In this document: positions 9,485-21,311 of the stretch, one piece after another
How positions within the stretch are numbered: the stretch's first letter is position 1
Layout of the letters: every line of letters starts with the position of its first letter
Assembly: GCF_905171775.1 (NCBI RefSeq)
Contig: NC_053501.1
Span: forward strand, 12,244,844-12,308,843
Length of the DNA: 64,000 nt
Direction of reading: 5' to 3'
Source of the DNA: Rana temporaria
Taxonomy: Eukaryota; Chordata; Amphibia; Anura; Ranidae
Notes under the pieces: generated by a model
What the model saw: only the letters and a program-made list of their open reading frames with translations
Told to the model about the DNA's origin: nothing
Database searches by the model: none
Translations under genes and position numbers: made by a program

Positions 9485-10672
9485 TATTTCTTCTACCCCC
9501 CCCTTTTTTTTCCTCCACCCCTACTTTTTTCCACCCCCTTCCTTTCTCTTCCTCCCTTTCTCTACTCTTTTCCCTTCCCCCCCTTTTCCATTCTTCTCCC
9601 TCCCCTTTTCCTCCCTTTCCCTCCTCTTCCCCCACACTTTTTCCCTCTCCCCCTCTTTCCCCCTTTCCCTCTTTCCTTCCCCCCTCTTCCTTTCTCTTCC
9701 TACCTTTCCCTTCTCTCCCCCCCTTTTTACCTATTCCCCCTCTTTCCTTATTTCCTTCCCACCTCTTTCTTTCTCTTCCTCCCTTACCCTCCTATCCCCC
9801 CTTTTTCCCTCTCCTCCGTGTTTCCTCTTTCCTTCCACCCTCTTTCTTTACCTCCTCTTTTTCCTTCCCCCCTTTTTCCTTCCCCCTTCCTTTCTCTTCC
9901 TCCCTTTCCCTCCTCTTTTGCCTTCCACCTTTTTTCCTCTCCTCCTCTTTCCTTCTTCCCTTTCCCCCTCTTCCTCTCTTTCCTTCCTATTTCCCCCCTT
10001 TTCCCTCTCCCCCTCTTCCCCTCTTCCCTCCCACCCTCTTCCTTTCTCTTCCTCCCTTTCCCTCCTCTTTTCCCTCCCCCCCTCTTATTCCATCTCCCCC
10101 TTCCTTTCTCTTCCTCCATTTCCCTCCTCTTTTCCCTTCCCCCCTTTTTCCATCCCCCTTCCTTTCTCTTTCTCCCTTTCCCTCCTCTTTTCCCTCCTCC
10201 CCTCTTTTTCCATCTCCCCTTCCTTTCTCTTCCTTCCTTTACCTCCTCTTTTCTCTTCCCCCCCTTTTTACAACCCACTTCCTTTCTCTTCCTCCCTTTC
10301 CCTGCTCTTTTGCCTTCCACCCCCCCTTTTTCCCTTTCCTCCTCTTTCCCTCTTTCCTCCCCCCTCTTCCTTTCTTTCCTTCCTATTCCCCCCCCCTTTC
10401 CCTCTCCCCCTCTTCCCCTCTTCTCTTCCCCCTATTCCTTCTCTTCCTCCCTTTCCCTCCTCTTTTTCCATCTCCCCCTTCCTTTCTCTTCCTTCCTTCC
10501 CCTCCTCTTTTCCCTTCCCAGCCTTTCTCTCTTCCCCCCCTTTCCCTGTTGCCTTCCCCCTCTTCCTTTCTCGTCATCCCTTTCCCTCCTCTTTTCTCTC
10601 CCCCCACCTCTTTCCCTGTTCCCTCCCCCCTCTACCTTTCTCTTTCTCCCTTTCCCTCCTATTTTTCCTTCA
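9485..10672 (+). repeat. 1.2-kb polypyrimidine tract
   Basis: Nearly pure C and T, built from degenerate CCCTCCTCTTTTCCCTTCCC-like phrases. It creates a 429-codon Pro/Phe/Leu/Ser-only frame that is a composition artefact. Such tracts can form triplex DNA. Confidence 0.9.
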
Positions 10673-12362
10673 AATGGTAAATATTTGATATGTTTTCTAT
10701 TTTCTACTGCAAATAAAATATTGGTTTATGAGATTTGCAAATCATTGCATTCTGTTTTTATGTAGATTTTACACAGCGCCCCAACTTTCTGGGCAGCGAG
10801 GGCTGATGTTTTTTTTGGGGTGGTGTCAAACAACAACCATGAACACTGCAACCCCCCCCCCCATTGCTCTCTGTCTAACGGTCAGCCCTCAGGCACTTAC
10901 CGCATCTAGGTGGCGGGCATTGGGTAGTGTTGGACATCGCCGGGCACCTGGCAACAAGCCGTGGCGGGCATCAGGCAGTGGCGGGCAGCAAACATCAAGC
11001 ATCGGAGGGCATCAGGCAGCGACGGGAATCTGGTTCCTGTGTCTTCTTCTCCTCGCTTCCACCGTGCATCTTCTCCCCTCCTCCTAGGCCTCTAATAGGA
11101 TCGCCTGTCCTTTAAACCAATTGGGTGACAGGTTTTAGACTCACTTTCTGATTGGCTGGGCGGAGGTCCAGTGTTGCAACAGCGAATAAATTATTTGCTG
11201 TTGAACACACCTGGGTGGGCTCCAGACGCAATGCTCTGAGCCCCGAGCACACCCTATTTTAAAGCCTATTATAGCCTCTGAAACCCCCCCCCCCACCACT
11301 GTAATTCATGCTCCCGGCTTCCTGCATGGGGCCAGGTGCATGGATGCGGGGGCGCTCCCATGCACCCTTAATGGACGGGCCGCCCCTGGACTTGGGTTCC
11401 TACTTTATAAATGTATTCTCCTTTTAAAAAAAGTGTAATGAAAAGTTCAATCCAATTGAGTTGTTGATCGTGCTTTTTTGTAGTATTCAACAATATTGGT
11501 CCCACCCAGGAAAGGAACAATTGACTTATTTGATGACCGGCATTAGGCTTGTAGCGCACATCAATTCATCAAAAGTTTGAGCCGGTAGTGCGCCGTGAAT
11601 TCTTGGTGTCAGAGTGTCGATAAACGTTAGCCTTACATTGCTTTTAGATTAAAATTGCAATTCCGAAATTCTTCAGAGACTTGCACTGAAGGCTTTAATT
11701 TAGTTTAATAGTTGCAGGCGGCACATCACGGGATTTAACATTCAGAAACACATTTGCTCTGCTATTTGTTTTTTTTTTGTTTTTTTAAGATAATTAACAA
11801 TGTATTTAAAATTTTAATTAATTGGACTATTGTCCAATTGTATCTTTTATTGCCCTGATGATTTCAGACGCGCACATTTGCATGGTGGTTACATATCGCC
11901 ATGAGACATAATGGGCTTCTTGCAAAGGGAGTTTCAACTTAAAAAATTATATGTGAGATTAAAACTGAACTAAAGCTCTATGAATGTCTAGCCCTATCAT
12001 AATGACAACCAATCAAATGATATTTTAGATAGCAAGTCTGTGCTCACCCAAAACCCCTTCAATGAAGAGTTTAGGAAAGAAGTGAAACTGGAGCATGCTC
12101 AGTTGGTCTACACAATCTCGGGCTGCAGTGGGGACACAGAGAAGATGGGAGGGACAGCTGAAGGCAGGATCAACCAGGTACTCAAAAACAAATGCTTTAG
12201 TGGTGTTGTGAGTACGCAAATTCTGTTATATAGAATGTAACAAGAGCTTTTTTATAGTCTGGGTTTTATGTCCCAAAGGGTTGAATTACTAAACCTGGAT
12301 AGTGCAAAACCTGGTGCACCTGTGTATGGTAGCCAATCAGCTTCTAACTTCAGTTTGTTCAA
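10673..12362. other. Mixed low-copy DNA, no gene recognised
   Basis: Positions 10910-11030 hold a degenerate GGCGGGCATC(AGGCAGT) tandem. Positions 11320-11385 (GGGGGCGCTCCCATGCACC, GGGCCGCCCCTGG) look like the end of an interspersed repeat. From 11400 to 12360 the DNA is AT-rich and unlike anything else here. Short open frames lack recognisable domains. Confidence 0.4.
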
Positions 12363-12775
12363 TTAACTACTTCCCACCCAGCCACTGCACATATACGGCT
12401 GGGTGGGCGCTCTCTCCTTCTGAGTGGACGTTCAAGAAAGTCCCTCAGAAGGAGGGGGATCATGCACCCGGACACAGCGCATCTCAGATCGGCAGGAGGG
12501 CTCTGTGATTGGCTCTCCTGATCACATGACGACCGTGGTCCAATCACATATCCCAGGAGGCATAGCCCTTCATTCATAAAAGAAGAAGGGGCGTGCCCAG
12601 TGCCCCATCATTGGGAGGAGTTGGCAGGCCTCTCGATGATGTCACAAACAACATGGCGGCATGGCACCGAGTGGTGGCAGAAGACAAGAGGATCTCAGCA
12701 GGAATATGCTTGATCCTCTGGATGGGTGAGTATCTGAAATATGAACTACAGACCACCCAGTAAGGGGATGGTTAA
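12363..12775. mobile_element. Short TTAA-flanked element
   Basis: 413 bp from TTAACTACTTCCC to GGGGATGGTTAA, with an early stem CCACCCAGCC/GGCTGGGTGG at 12377-12408. It is a divergent relative of the TTAA/CCACTT elements. Confidence 0.45.
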
Positions 12776-12835
12776 AAAAATGGAGAGGCCAAGATCTGAT
12801 TTAAGTAATACACCTTGAGAATTTATTCACATCTA

Positions 12836-13846
12836 GAGTTGAGCGGACACCTGGATGTTCGGGTTCGGGTCCGAACCCGAACTTTAAAAAAAAAGTTTGG
12901 GTTCGGGAACCCGAACCCGAACCTGAACTCCGAACCCCATTGTAGTCAATGGGACACAGACTTTTAGAAAAAAAAATGCGCGGAGGTCCCCGCAAATTCA
13001 ATAACCAGACCCTTAAGGTCTGGTATGGATATTAAGGGGAACCCCGCCGTCAATTTAAAAAAAAAATGACGTGCAGTTTCCCCTAAATATCCATAACCAG
13101 ACCCGTTATCCGAGCACGTTGACCTGGCCGGCCGCAGAAAAGAGGGGGGGACAGAGTGCGCCCCCCCTTCCCCTGAACCGCACCAGGCCACATGCCCTCA
13201 ACATTGGGAGGGTGCTTTGGGGTGCCCCCCAAAGCACCTTGTTTCCATGTTGATGGGGACAAGGGTCTCATCCCCACAACCCTTGCCCTGTGGTTGTGGG
13301 GGTATGCGGGCGGGAGGCTTATCAGAATCTGGAAGACCCCTTTAACAAAGGGGACCCCCAGATCCTGACCCCCCCTGTGTGAAATGGTAATGGGGTACAC
13401 TGTACACCTACCATTTCACGAAGGAAGTGTAAATTCTTGTAAAAAAAAAACACACACACCGTAGAATAAAGTCCTTTATTAATAAAAAATAAATAAAAAA
13501 ACTCCAGCGGTGATAATCCACTCGTTCCCGGCTTCCTGCTCCAACGTTGTCCTGTGACATTACTTATATAGGGGAGGCAGGGCCACCCGTCACGTGACCC
13601 TGCACCCTCTGACGCACCCTCTGCTACGTCACTGGGGAAGCCCAGGAAGAGGGAAGACTGGGCATGTGGCCTGGTGCGGTTCAGGAGAGGGGGGGGGCGC
13701 ACTCTGTCCCCCCCTCTTTTCTTAGGCCAGCCAGGTCAACGTGCTCGGATAACGGGTCTGGTTATGGATATTTAGGGGAACCGCACGTCATTTTTTTTTT
13801 TAATTGACGGCGGGGTTCCCCTTAATATCCATACCAGACCTGAAGG
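12836..13846. mobile_element. Fold-back element with 187-bp arms
   Basis: Left arm 13011-13197 and right arm 13660-13846 are inverted copies (shared GTCTGGTATGGATATTAAGG, CGAGCACGTTGACCTGGCC and CACCAGGCCACATGCCC). They are separated by 462 bp. Upstream, 12856-12935 is a separate TTCGGGTTCGGG hairpin. A one-armed relative lies at 51757-52191. No coding sequence. Confidence 0.65.
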
Positions 13847-13847
13847 C

Positions 13848-14033
13848 AATGGCACAGTGAGATGAGGCAATGGCGCGGTGAGGCAATGGCACGGTGAGGT
13901 GAGGCAATGGCACAGTGAGGGGGGGAAGGGGGTCGTCTTATACGGCTAGTATATCCCAAAACCAATATTTTAGCTGGAAAATTAGGGGGTCGTCATATAC
14001 GCCCAGTCGCCTTACACACCGGCAAATACGGTA
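13848..14033 (+). repeat. Minisatellite plus terminal piece of an F-like element
   Basis: Imperfect GAGGCAATGGCACAGT repeats (13848-13925) are followed by TATACG-rich DNA ending CAAATACGGTA. The 16-bp array and Cys-free TATAC ends at 36841-38102 have the same plan, so the minisatellite appears to be an internal part of the element family. Confidence 0.4.
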
Positions 14034-15103
14034 GCTTTAAATCCACTAATTTTTCCGCCACCCCAAGACTCTTATTTAACAAGTGAAAGTCACAAAGTAC
14101 ATTAACCTCTAACAACCAATTAGAACTCATTTCGATATGATTTTGAAATAACCGAAACGTAATTAGTTGCCATGGTTACCGCTCTTCTGCGCTTCCTTAT
14201 TAAATATAAAGCATATTTGGTCAAAATAAGGCATTACATTCGTCTAAAGTCATCCTCCTTCAGCCCAGGACATATTTGTACCCTGCCCCAGGATCCCGCC
14301 ACAATAGGAGCGCGCTCCTTCATCCGAAACGAGTTGCGTAGGCTCGCCAGCGCCCTTTCGACAAAGAGTCACAGGAAGGCAGAAAATCTGGTTACAATGT
14401 AACATAAATATATCTGTTAATAGTCCCCTCGTAATGATAGTAATTATTGTGATTTGCTAAATACTACTTATGCGCACATCTCAGCGTTTTTAGGAAAGGA
14501 ATTAGCAGAAATGTACCCTATAGTATAATAATAAAGCAGCCACTTTCATAATCCAATTACCATAGATACCAAGCCACTTATCTAAGTGGAAGGAGAAGCA
14601 CTATATTAATCCTACTCATTTTGGGTTCCATATCTGATAATGGCAATTAAGGTTTCCTCCTACAGAAGAGCGTGGTGGTGGCGGCGGCGGCGGCGGCATC
14701 CCGCTGTTTTTATGTTTCAAGGAACTTCAGGCAGATAGAAGAACTTCTGAAATGTTAAAATTCTCCTTGAGTTTTTTTTTTTTATTATTCTGGTATATGT
14801 CAGAACTAGTTATTAATAAACAACGGTGGAACCCCTCAGGTTGAATTCACATTCAGGTCGCATTTTAGGAACGCACACGATTTTGCATGCATTTACAAAA
14901 AACGCAAAAATGTGTAGCATCCTCCCCGTAGGAGCCGCTGGTGAACAGGGATCCCCACCCCCCACCCCTGCACACCCAGGCTCACCTGAGACAGGAAAAC
15001 AGCCCTGCAACTTTGTTTTTTTGTGTTTTATTTAGGGGTTAATAAACTTGGATGGGGACAGAGGTATTATGGGATGCCCACCTAACTGGAACACATTCTC
15101 TTC
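14034..15103. other. Low-copy DNA, no gene recognised
   Basis: Mostly AT-rich unique sequence. It has a short (GGC)n run at about 14677-14697, and from 14825 a stretch with TTCACATTCAGGTCGC that resembles family I ends. No exon or conserved frame seen. Confidence 0.4.
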
Positions 15104-15123
15104 GTTGGAATACTGCCCTGTGA

Positions 15124-15780
15124 GGGTTTAGGTCTGGAGACATGCTTGGCCAGTCCATCACCTTTACCCTCAGCTTCTTTAGCAAGGCAGTGGTCATCTT
15201 GGAGGTGAGTTTGGGGTCGTTATCATGTTGGAATACTGCCCTGCGGCCCAGTCTCTGAAGAGAGGGGATCATGCTCTGCTTCAGTATGTCGCAGTACATG
15301 TTGGCATTCATGGTTCCCTCAATGATCTGTAGCTCCCTAGTGCCGGCAGCACTCATGCAGCCCCAGACCATGACACTCCCACCACCATGCTTGACTGTAG
15401 ACAAGACACACTTGTCTTTGTACTCCTCACCTGGTTGCCGCCACACACGCCTGACACCATCTGACACCAAATAGGTTTATCTTGGTCTCATCAGACCACA
15501 GGACATGGTTCCAGTAATCCATGTCCTTAGTCTGCTTGTCTTCAGCAAACTGTTTGCAGGCTTTCTTGTGCATCATCTTTAGAAGAGGCTTCCTTCTGGG
15601 ATGACAGCCATGCAGACCAGTTTGATGCAGTGTGCGGCGTATGGTCTGAACACTGACAGGCTGACCCCCCACCCCTTAAACTTCTGCAGCAATGCTGGCA
15701 GCACTCATACGTCTATTTCCCAAAGACAACCTCTGGATATGACGCTGAGCACGTGACCTCAACATCTTTGGTCGATCATG
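15124..15780 (-). pseudogene. Tc1-A transposase, internal fragment
   Basis: The minus strand codes for the central part of a Tc1-like transposase. The first catalytic Asp is in WSDETKINLFG and the second in QHDNDPK. The GGGSVMVWG and SPDLNP motifs are present, but the segment with the third acidic residue is lost. A frameshift between 15427 and 15470 splits the frame. It is cut at 15124 by unrelated DNA and at 15780 by a MITE-1 fragment. Close relative of 28180-29291. Confidence 0.85.
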
Positions 15781-16112
15781 CGTAAGTCGTCCGTGAATGG
15801 CGCTGGACGCCATTTACGTTAATGTCGAAACCAATGACGTCCTTGCGACGTCATTTAGCACAATGCACGTCGGGAAATTTTAGGAACGGAGCATGCGCAG
15901 TACGTTCGGCTCTGTAATGCGCCTAATTTAAATGGTCCCCGCCCCATTTGAATTAGGCGGGCTTGCGCCGGGCGGATTTACGCTACGCCGCCGCAAGTTA
16001 ACAGGTAAGTGCTTTGTGAATCAATCACTTACGCTGTAAACTTGCGGCGGTGTAACGTAAATGGGATACGTTACGCCGCTGCAGCGAACGTATTTGTATG
16101 TGAATCTGGCCC
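15781..16112. mobile_element. MITE-1 fragment
   Basis: Right half of a MITE-1, starting abruptly at CGTAAGTCGTCCGTGAATGG and ending GTGAATCTGGCCC. Its broken end coincides with the broken end of the Tc1-A fragment. Confidence 0.65.
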
Positions 16113-17056
16113 TTTATCCTTAAAACTCAAAAATTACAATAATAATACTACACATATTGACTTATTGTTTTATGACTAATGACTATGACTTATTTTATGA
16201 CCAATTAAAATTCTTGCAGAAAAACCAACAATGTACTTTTATTAGCTGTTTAATTTGTCACCACGCACAAAGATGGAAAGAGTCAGCTGGAGGATGTTTC
16301 TGGAAGTTCTTTCCTGGCGCTACTTTGAATCGTCTCCAACTTCCACAATCAGCACTTTTCACTTGTTACATAGGTAAATGGGAAGCACAGGAACTCTCGA
16401 GATGTTGAAACAAAGAAGACACACTGTTCTCGCCTTAATGCATTATTAAAATGGAATCCAATTGCCGATCTTACAGCTTTGTGCCCTGTAACTGTAGCAA
16501 ATATTCCTTTTGTGCTGTAGCTGGAAGTGGGAGGAAATTATGCCGATTTGCCTCTTTTGATTTGCATACAAATGAGGGAAATACAATGAAGGTAAAAAAA
16601 AAAACGGAGTTAGGTGCTGGAAAGTGCAGGCAGGGACCGCGAATCCCTGACAATACAGTTTCACGACTTCTCCTGTCTGGTTACTATTCATTGGTGGCTT
16701 TGTTATAATTGTAGCATACAGTAGTTCATTTTCTTACGGCGGTAAACAACTTTTATGTCGTTTTGTATTAAGTGACTGTTTTAAAGGGAGAAATAGAAAA
16801 TATAGAACTCAAAATGTAACTTTTTTTTTTTTTTTCTTGCAGGAATCTGTATTTGTCTGTTCTATTTATTTGTCTTTGGGCAGCAACCTGAGCCTACAAT
16901 AGAGTAATAGAGAAAGAAGAAAATGTATGTGCCGCTAGAGCAAGATTTTTCAATCAGAAATGATCTCCAAGTACTATTATTATCCCTTTCATGCCTAAGC
17001 CTATTTCTTTAATTTGTTGCTTACGAGTTAAAAATCGTATTTCTTGCTTGAAAATT
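16113..17056. other. Low-copy AT-rich DNA, no gene recognised
   Basis: No similarity to other segments here. Open frames are short and without domains. A T-run with TTCTTGCAG at 16820-16842 looks like a splice acceptor, but no coding frame follows. Confidence 0.4.
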
Positions 17057-17166
17057 ACTGTATATCCTCGAGTATAAGCCGACCCGAATATGAGCCGAGG
17101 CACCTAATTTTACCACAAAAAAATGGGAAAACGTATTGACTCGAAAACGTATTGACTCGAGTATGA
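17057..17166. repeat. F element end fragment
   Basis: Contains CTCGAGTATAAGCCGACCCG and CCGAGGCACCTAATTTTACC, matching the end of the F element at 38030-38102 in inverse order. Confidence 0.5.
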
Positions 17167-17207
17167 TGCCGCGTACACACGATCATTTTTCGGCATGAGA
17201 AAAACGT

Positions 17208-17755
17208 CGATCAGCGATTTTTTTCGTGACTGCGACATTATGGCGGACACTTCGGACAATTTTGACACATTTTTGGGACCATTGTCATTTTCACAGCAAA
17301 AAATGCATTTAAATTGCATTTTTTATTGTGAAAATGACAGTTGCCGTTTGGGAGTTAAACACAGGGGGCGCTGTAACATTTAGTGTTCACTTAGTGTGTG
17401 TTTACTACTGTAGGGGGGTGTGGCTGTAGGACTGACGTCATCCATCGGATCTCCCCTATAAAGGGGATCACCCGATCGATGCGCCGCCACAGTGAAGCAC
17501 GGGGAAGCCATGTCTACACACGGCTCTCCCCGTTCTTCAGCTCCGGGGAGCGATCGCGACGGAGCGGCTAAAAACAAATAGCCGCGCCGTCGTCCCGGAT
17601 CGCTCCCCGAGCAGAACCGACCTCCGCATGTACCGGGGGGGGTCCCGATCGGACCCCCCACCCACGTCTAGCAGAGGACGTACAGGTACGTGGTTGTGCC
17701 TGTCCGTGCCATTCTGCTGACGTATATCTACATGAGGAGGTCGGGAAGTGGTTAA
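17208..17755 (+). repeat. TTAA-1 element, 5'-truncated
   Basis: Matches the right half of 21312-22314 from GATCAGCGATTTTTTTCGTG to GGGAAGTGGTTAA. The left part, including the left end, is missing. Confidence 0.65.
17360..17373 (+). promoter_or_regulatory. CTCF-like core in TTAA-1 copy
   Basis: CACAGGGGGCGCTG matches the AGGGGGCGCT core of the vertebrate CTCF consensus. The upstream CCAC part is out of register. Binding is inference. Confidence 0.3.
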
Positions 17756-18254
17756 AATGATCGTGTGTGGGCTACACATCATTTTTCGGCTTCTGAAAAA
17801 CGACCAAAAAAAATTCGAACATGCTGCATTTTTTAACATCGTTTTAAAAAATGGCGTTTTTCGGGCTGTAAAAAAATGATCGTGTGTGGGCTAAAACAAC
17901 TTTTTAAACCCGCGCATGCTCAGAAGCAAGTTATGAGACGGGAGCGCTCGTTCTGGTAAAACTAGCGTTCGTAATGGAGTAAGCACATTCATCACGCTGT
18001 AACAGACAGAAAAGCGCGAATCGTCTTTTACTAACACGGAATCAGCTAAAGCAGCCCCAAGGCGAATAGAACTTCCCCTTTAGTGCCGTCGTACGTGTTG
18101 TACGTCACCGTGCTTTGTTCATCATTTTTTAAACACGATGGTGTGTGGGCAATATCGTTTTTAATGATGAAGTTGGAAAAACGTTGCTTTTTGGACATGC
18201 TGAAAAACAACGTTTTTTTTTTTTATGCCGAAAAATGATCGTGTGTACCCTGCA

Positions 18255-18677
18255 GTTTTCCCCTCCAACTCCCTTTGAAAGGCTGGTCTTAGCTGGATCA
18301 GCCCAGAAGGGCTTAATCTCCGATTTTTACTCAGTGATCCTTCCCCCTTCTTCCCTCTCTACCCCTCATCTTATTCCCTTTCTATCCCTCCTTTCCCTCT
18401 CCTACCTATTGGGAGCACCCCTGTGACTCCCTCCATGTTTAATGTTTTGCAATGCACTTATATGTATTGATATGATATGGCACTCTCGACCTCAGCTTTG
18501 TATTAACTATTGCCTAAGAAACCTGTAGACGTCCTACGTTGCTTACTACTTGAGTACCTGTAATGCAGGCAGATGTGTGCCTTATCTTCGTATCCCTTTT
18601 TATGCTGTGTCATATGTTTCTGTATGCTGTATGCAATCTTACCTTTTTTCAATAAAAAGTTATTTGAGAAAAAAATC
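18255..18677 (+). repeat. Probable LINE 3' UTR with poly(A) signal
   Basis: Non-coding stretch ending ...TTTTTTCAATAAAAAGTTATTTGAGAAAAAAA-type sequence, with AATAAA at 18651-18656 about 13 bp before an A-run. This resembles L1-type 3' ends. The 5' limit is uncertain and no TSD was found. Confidence 0.35.
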
Positions 18678-18799
18678 CAAAAATATTATTATTATTTTTT
18701 TACAATGTGTTAGGAGCCCCATTGAGGGGCATTGGTAAATTAGCATAGAAAGGGACTGAGGACAGAGATTTCCCAATCCCTTTCTCTGTAGCCTCAGCT

Positions 18800-18889
18800 G
18801 CCATGGGGGTTAAGCAGGGGGAATCTGCATTGCACAGGGTGATTAGGGTGTGACCAGGCACACCTGGCACACCCTGTGCACACACCTAT
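18800..18889. repeat. Short interspersed repeat fragment (CAGGCACACC type)
   Basis: GGAATCTGC, CACAGGGTGATTAGGGTGTG and CCAGGCACACC recur at 22566-22640. Family unknown. Confidence 0.35.
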
Positions 18890-19375
18890 GAAGATAACAA
18901 AGGAGTGGTTACGGGACAACTCTTTGAATGTCCTTGAGTGGCCCAGCCAGATCCCAGACTTGAACCCGATTGAACATCTCTGGAGAGATCTGAAAATGGC
19001 CGTGCACCGACGCTCCCCATCCAACCTGATGGAGATTGGGAGGTCCTGCAAAGAAGAACGGGAGAAACTGCCCAAAAATAGGTGTGCCAAGCTTGTAGCA
19101 TCATACTCAAAAAGACTTGAGGCTGTAATTGGTGCCAAAGGATCTTCACCAAAGTATTGAGCAAAGGCTTGTGAATAAGTATGTACATGGGATTTTTAGT
19201 TTTTTTTTAAATACATTTGCAACGATTCCAAACAAGCCACTTTCACATTGTTATTATGGGGCATTGTTTGTTGAATTTTGAGGAAAATAATAAATGTAAT
19301 CCATTTTGGAATAAGGCTGTAACATAAAATGTGGGAGAATTGAAGCACTGTGAATACTTTCCAGATGCTCTCTAA
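18876..19375 (+). pseudogene. Tc1-B transposase C-terminal end plus 3' inverted repeat
   Basis: The 94-codon frame (18876-19160) holds the transposase end: NVLEWPSQIPDLNPIEHLWR with the third catalytic acidic residue region, then a basic tail and stop. The non-coding 3' terminal repeat continues to about 19375 (GTGAATACTTTCCAG). The N-terminal two thirds are missing. Same family as 34458-36112. Confidence 0.75.
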
Positions 19376-20090
19376 GGCCCCTTTCACACCGCGGCGGGAT
19401 TTGTGGTGGCGGTATAGCCATTTTTAGCGGCGCTATACCGTCGGAATTGTGGCGGTATTCGGCCGCTAGCGGTTCGTTTTTAACCCCCGCTAGCGGCCGA
19501 AAAAGGGTTAATACCGCCGGCAATGCGCCTCTGCAGAGGCGCATTGCCGGCGGTATAGCCGCGGTGTTCCATTGTTTTTTTTTTTTAACAGAAAGGTAGT
19601 TTATTAACAAAACAGCATTACAAGATATGCAGTAGTCGACAATAAGGTTTACAAAGGAAAAGAGAAAACAATATCAGACAGAAATAAGCATTACCAGTGT
19701 TTTGGATAAACCAAACTTAAACAAGGTACAAGATCACAGCTCTATCGCCCTAACAGACCCCAACCGATGACTTCCAGGTTCCGTCCCAACTAGCGCCCTC
19801 CCTTGAGTACAATAGGGTAAACAAACGTTTCCCCCGTGCTAGATCCCCATGTACCTGAAGGTGTTCCATTGTTTCCAATGGGAAGAAGCGGTGGAGGAGC
19901 GGTGAACACACCGCTCCAAAGATGAGGCTAGCAGGACTTTTGGAGCGGTCCCGCCAGCGCATCGACTCAGTGTGAAAGCACTCAGGCGTTCACACTGAGA
20001 CTGCAGGGCAGGAGTTTTTCAGGCGGTATTTAGGTGCTATTTTTAGCGCTAAACCGCCTGAAAAAAAACTCCTCAGTGTGAAAGGTGACT
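19376..20090. mobile_element. Family I palindromic MITE, split by a retroposon
   Basis: Begins AGGCCCCTTTCACACCG and ends CAGTGTGAAAGGTGACTTA, with internal stems such as GCGCCTCTGCAGAGGCGC and CCTCTGCAGAGG. The insertion at 19578-19859 interrupts the phrase TTCCATTGTTTCCAATGG. Confidence 0.6.
19578..19859 (-). mobile_element. Poly(A)-tailed retroposon with 15-bp TSD
   Basis: The 15-mer GGTGTTCCATTGTTT occurs at 19563-19577 and again at 19860-19874. Between them a minus-strand sequence of about 282 bp ends with AATAAA (19600-19605) about 14 bp before an A-run. This is target-primed reverse transcription by a LINE machinery. The source, a LINE 3' end or a processed mRNA tail, is not recognised. 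Confidence 0.75.
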
Positions 20091-20092
20091 TA

Positions 20093-20494
20093 GGCCTCGT
20101 ACACATGATAGGTTAACCAGAGGACAACGGTCTGAAGGACCATTTTCATTGGTCAAAACCGATCGTGTGTGGGCCCCATAGGTTAAAAAAAAGACAACTT
20201 GCTTTAAAATTAACCTATGGATTCCTAACCGATAGGTCAAAACCGATCGTTAGTAGGCACGACCATCGGTTAAAAATCCACAATGCTCCGAATCAGGTCG
20301 ACGCATGCTTGGAAGCATTGAACTTCGTTTTTTTCAGCACGTCGTTGTGTTTTCCGTCACCGCGTTCTGACACGATCGGTTATTTAACCGATGGTGTGTA
20401 GGCGTGACGGACCATCAGTCAGCTTCATCGGTTAACCTAGGACACCGGTCCTTCAGACCGTTGTCCTCTGGTTAACCTATCGTGTGTACGAGGC
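20093..20494. mobile_element. MITE-2 copy, complete, TTA TSD
   Basis: 402 bp with nearly perfect terminal inverted repeats of about 48 bp, from GGCCTCGTACACA to TGTGTACGAGGC. Flanked by TTA at 20090-20092 and 20495-20497. No coding capacity. TTA targets suggest PIF/Harbinger mobilisation (inference). Confidence 0.8.
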
Positions 20495-20497
20495 TTA

Positions 20498-21311
20498 ATT
20501 CTTGCTGCTGTGTTAATTTTTTATTTATTTATTTGCTGCGTGTGAATGGGCAGTGAATTTGAAAAAAACCTCTTGTGCCTTTATCACCATAAGAAGGAAA
20601 AGCATCTCACTGATAACGATGTTATCTCTCACAAACCTGTAATTAATCAGTAGTTCTGCTCTGTAAGTGATTTTTAAAGCATTAGAAGGATTCGCCCCCA
20701 AAGGATGGAGGTTGAGCGATTTCGACACTGCCGATAACAAATGCCAGTGTTTCACCTTCAGATATAGAGAGAATGTTAACACAACATAAAAGGTATGTGA
20801 CATGACAGATAGGCAGATCTGTATTCCTGGCACAAACAGCCTTTCCCCACAGTAACAAGGAGACGGGAGAAAGAGCACTTCTCCAGCAATAGACAAGCTG
20901 TAACATATTAACACGACTCTGCCATCATTATTCCCTGTTAGAGACAGAAAATATTTACTGCGGGTTGATTCAACATGAATTTCCAGCTTTCCGTACCGGG
21001 CACAAAGAACAAAAATAAATTGAGTCTGCTCAGTGGTGACCAGTTAAATAACTCTTGGTTCTAAAATAATGAGCTTACCTGTGCCTCCTTATATACAATC
21101 AAAGTTAATGTCCACTGGTGAGTGACAGACCCAACCAGGACAGGAGCTTTTGGAGGGGACTAGAGGCTTGCCTCCTACCCACTGATTATGGCCCATGGAG
21201 AGAGCAGATCATCCTGTAATGATGGACAACGACGTGATGGACGCCCAGAGCAAGGCTTGGATTAAAGCGGGGGTTCCGTGGTCCTGACGTTTTTTTTTTT
21301 TTTTTGGTTCC
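20498..21311. other. Low-copy DNA, no gene recognised
   Basis: No shared repeat through about 21240. The last 70 bp (TTAAAGCGGGGGTTCCG and a T-run) look like a family H end. Reading frames up to 129 codons show no domain. Confidence 0.4.

Larger units (their letters stand above)
17167..18254. mobile_element. MITE-2 copy containing a TTAA-1 fragment
   Basis: Starts TGCCGCGTACACACGATC and ends ATCGTGTGTACCCTGCA (degenerate right end). It contains repeated inverted phrases ATCGTGTGTGGGC. Positions 17208-17755 are TTAA-1 sequence. Confidence 0.55.

Noticed and set aside
9476..10765. 429-codon plus-strand frame
   Set aside because: It is a reading of a polypyrimidine tract, made only of Pro, Phe, Leu and Ser. 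Other frames of the tract are also open, so it is a composition artefact.
16820..16850. Splice-acceptor-like T-run with TTCTTGCAGG
   Set aside because: No open frame, donor or homology follows, so an exon cannot be supported.
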